Of a stretch of DNA of 6,863 bases, positions 5,030-6,863 are shown one piece after another (position 1 is the first letter of the stretch; each line of letters opens with the position of its first letter). The notes beneath the pieces were generated by a model that saw nothing but the letters and a program-made list of their open reading frames with translations, ran no database searches and was not told where the DNA came from. The stretch lies in assembly GCA_016839995.1 (NCBI GenBank), contig JAEOTD010000120.1, positions 1 to 6,863 on the forward strand. The letters run 5' to 3'. A program made the translations under genes and the position numbers. The DNA is from Candidatus Hermodarchaeota archaeon (GTDB lineage Archaea > Asgardarchaeota > Hermodarchaeia > Hermodarchaeales > Hermodarchaeaceae).

Positions 5030-6863
5030 TGGCAAGACATCGAGGTCCCACGGCGTTAGCTGGTCAGCGATACAAACGGAGTCGTTCCCTCCGTGCTCTA
5101 TTGGGAGCTCAGTTCGGATACCTCGGGCGTTTCAAGAAGCTCATTGTTATTGCAGCAACTTTGACCATCATTGCCACAATCTTTCGTGCGATTGACCCGC
5201 TCATTCTCGCCAACGGAATAAACCTCGTTCTCGTCCCAGGGGCTCCATTAACTGCTGTGCTATTCTTAGGAATCACCTACGCGGGCTTACGTGCAGCAAG
5301 TTGGCTTCTGAGCTCGATGTATACTTGGATATTATCAGGCGCTCAAGCAGGATATATCCGATCTCTGCAGCAAGACATTTACAAAAAACTCGTCCAAGCA
5401 GATTTATCCTATTTCCGAGAAAAACAAAGTGGAGATATTACGTCTCGTGTAACCACAGATACCGACAATCTTGCTGTAGGTATTCAGATTGTCATTGACT
5501 TTTCTAGTCAGTTGCTGTTGCTGGTTGCCACCTTTATCATTATGTGGCTTATTTCCCCCCTTGTTGCTCTCACTTCGCTAGTCGTCGTTCCCGTTGTCAT
5601 AATCATTGTCGTTCTTTTCGGAACTGTGGGACAACGAACTATGTTGGCTTCACAACGTGCAACAGGCTTTGTCTCCGGACAAATAGCTGAAAACCTCAGC
5701 GGTATTCATATTGCCAAAGCTTTCAACCGAGAAGACGAAACAGCTGCTCTCCTAAATAAACTGAACCAGGAATCCTATCGCCATGGATTCCGATTCATGA
5801 TGCTTATGACGGCATTACAGCCTATGGTTCGAGCCTCCGCAATTGCCGCCGTAGCTGCTGTCTTATTTGTCGCTGGAAGCCTTGCAGTTGGATCAGCACC
5901 GCTTCTTACACTCGGTGAAGTGTTTCTTGGCGTAATTCTTGTTCAACGATTCCTATGGCCCCTGTTGAGTTTGAGCATGATGGCTACCCAATTCCAAGCC
6001 TCCTTAGCATCCATGGATCGTCTTCTCGACATTCTTGAAACCGAACCATCCATCCAAGATACTGAAACAGCTGTACCGCTCAGCACACAGAGTGACGGAA
6101 TCACCTTCGACAATGTAAGCTTCAGTTATATTGAAGGCGCTGAGGTGTTAGACAATGTGGATTTCACGGTCCAGCCAGGTGAATTAGTGGCAATTGTAGG
6201 ACACACAGGCGCTGGCAAAACCACAATTGCAGCCCTCATAAACCGATTTTATGATCCACAAAATGGAAGTATCAAAATTGGTGACCAAGATCTTCGAGCA
6301 GTAACCCTTGAATCGCTCCATGATAACGTCGCTTTGATTGCCCAAGAACCTTACTTGTTTGACGACACCGTTATGGAAAATATCCGCTATGGACGCCCTG
6401 AGGCCGCAGATGAGGAAATTCTCAAACTATCCACCCTAATTGGAGCGCACGAGTTCATCGAGGTTCTCCCCCAAGGCTACGGCACAATGCTCACCGAGGG
6501 AGGGAAGAACCTGAGCGCGGGGCAAGTCCAGATGATTTCAATTGCACGAACCATGCTTGCCGACCCCAAGATTCTCATCTTAGATGAAGCAACCAGTCGC
6601 TTGGACGCCTACTCAGAATCTTTGGTGCAAGCCGCTCAAGAACAATTGTTTTCGAAAAGAACTACGGTGGTTATTGCTCATCGGCTAACAACCATCGCAC
6701 ATGCGTCTCGAGTCCTTGTATTCGAACACGGAAAACTCATCGAACATGGCACCCATGAGGAGCTCCTTGCACTAGGAGGTCATTACAAGGCCCTCTATGA
6801 TACGTACTATGCTCACCAATCAGTAGAGGAGATTTCTGAAGAAACACTCAAGCGTGCCCAAGA
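5029..6863 (+). CDS. ABC exporter half-transporter, catalytically intact partner (3' end cut by window)
   Basis: This second exporter-fold half-transporter runs off the right edge after 611 visible codons; the ATPase domain is complete, so only a short tail should be missing. Residues 1-35 are basic and cytoplasmic, followed by six membrane segments to about 320, with the usual intracellular helix pattern SGDITSRVTTDTD (134-146). The nucleotide-binding domain (about 358-590) has A-loop Tyr367, Walker A GHTGAGKTT (391-399), Q-loop Gln439, Walker B ILILDE (515-520, Asp519 and Glu520), D-loop SRLD and switch His551 (AHRLTT). The hydrolytic residues are thus all present. Its signature reads LSAGQ (495-499) instead of LSGGQ, and the stretch before it (TEGGKN) differs from the ERG form of the partner; this signature would face the partner's degenerate site. 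The ATG is fixed by the ribosome binding site and the one-base overlap with the upstream gene. It most likely forms a heterodimer with that product, exporting an unknown substrate. Confidence 0.93.
   Translation, partial: MARHRGPTALAGQRYKRSRSLRALLGAQFGYLGRFKKLIVIAATLTIIATIFRAIDPLILANGINLVLVPGAPLTAVLFLGITYAGLRAASWLLSSMYTWILSGAQAGYIRSLQQDIYKKLVQADLSYFREKQSGDITSRVTTDTDNLAVGIQIVIDFSSQLLLLVATFIIMWLISPLVALTSLVVVPVVIIIVVLFGTVGQRTMLASQRATGFVSGQIAENLSGIHIAKAFNREDETAALLNKLNQESYRHGFRFMMLMTALQPMVRASAIAAVAAVLFVAGSLAVGSAPLLTLGEVFLGVILVQRFLWPLLSLSMMATQFQASLASMDRLLDILETEPSIQDTETAVPLSTQSDGITFDNVSFSYIEGAEVLDNVDFTVQPGELVAIVGHTGAGKTTIAALINRFYDPQNGSIKIGDQDLRAVTLESLHDNVALIAQEPYLFDDTVMENIRYGRPEAADEEILKLSTLIGAHEFIEVLPQGYGTMLTEGGKNLSAGQVQMISIARTMLADPKILILDEATSRLDAYSESLVQAAQEQLFSKRTTVVIAHRLTTIAHASRVLVFEHGKLIEHGTHEELLALGGHYKALYDTYYAHQSVEEISEETLKRAQ

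Overview
The window holds five protein genes in two divergent groups and is almost fully coding. On the minus strand, reading right to left, are an M42-family zinc aminopeptidase (1951-2982, possibly starting further out at 3015 or 3021), an MscS-family mechanosensitive channel (994-1902) and a small KaiC/RecA-fold protein whose P-loop has lost its lysine (138-878). On the plus strand is a tightly coupled pair of ABC exporter half-transporters (from about 3242-5029, and 5029 to beyond the right edge). The two groups are separated by about 250 bases that must hold both promoters (about 2983-3241).

The source looks prokaryotic and more likely archaeal than bacterial. Reasons are the M42 peptidase together with a KaiC-like single-domain protein, Shine-Dalgarno motifs of the GGAGG/GGTG type, and no convincing bacterial -35/-10 promoters or GC-rich hairpin terminators. 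An Asgard or other uncultured archaeal lineage would fit, but nothing here proves the phylum. No tRNA, rRNA, CRISPR array, insertion sequence or phage gene was seen.

Minus-strand group: gaps of 48 and 115 bases would allow cotranscription, although the 115-base gap contains an AT-rich dyad and a 12-base palindrome that could mark a separate promoter for the KaiC-like gene. The three products (peptide trimming, osmotic pressure release, and a protein of unknown role) suggest housekeeping functions rather than one pathway. The first 137 bases show no gene I can support.

Plus-strand group: the two half-transporters overlap by one base (TGATG), with a strong ribosome binding site for the second inside the end of the first. 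Their nucleotide-binding domains are complementary. The first has lost the catalytic glutamate and the switch histidine, and the second has an altered signature motif. All three changes fall in the same composite ATP site, the hallmark of heterodimeric exporters with one degenerate and one active site. The first half-transporter also has a start problem: clearly homologous N-terminal sequence continues upstream of its first conventional start codon, with no ATG, GTG or TTG in frame. This points to a CTG start or a one-base deletion. I found no evidence of an entirely new multi-gene system; the start anomaly, the asymmetric ATP sites and the lysine-less P-loop protein are the points worth following.
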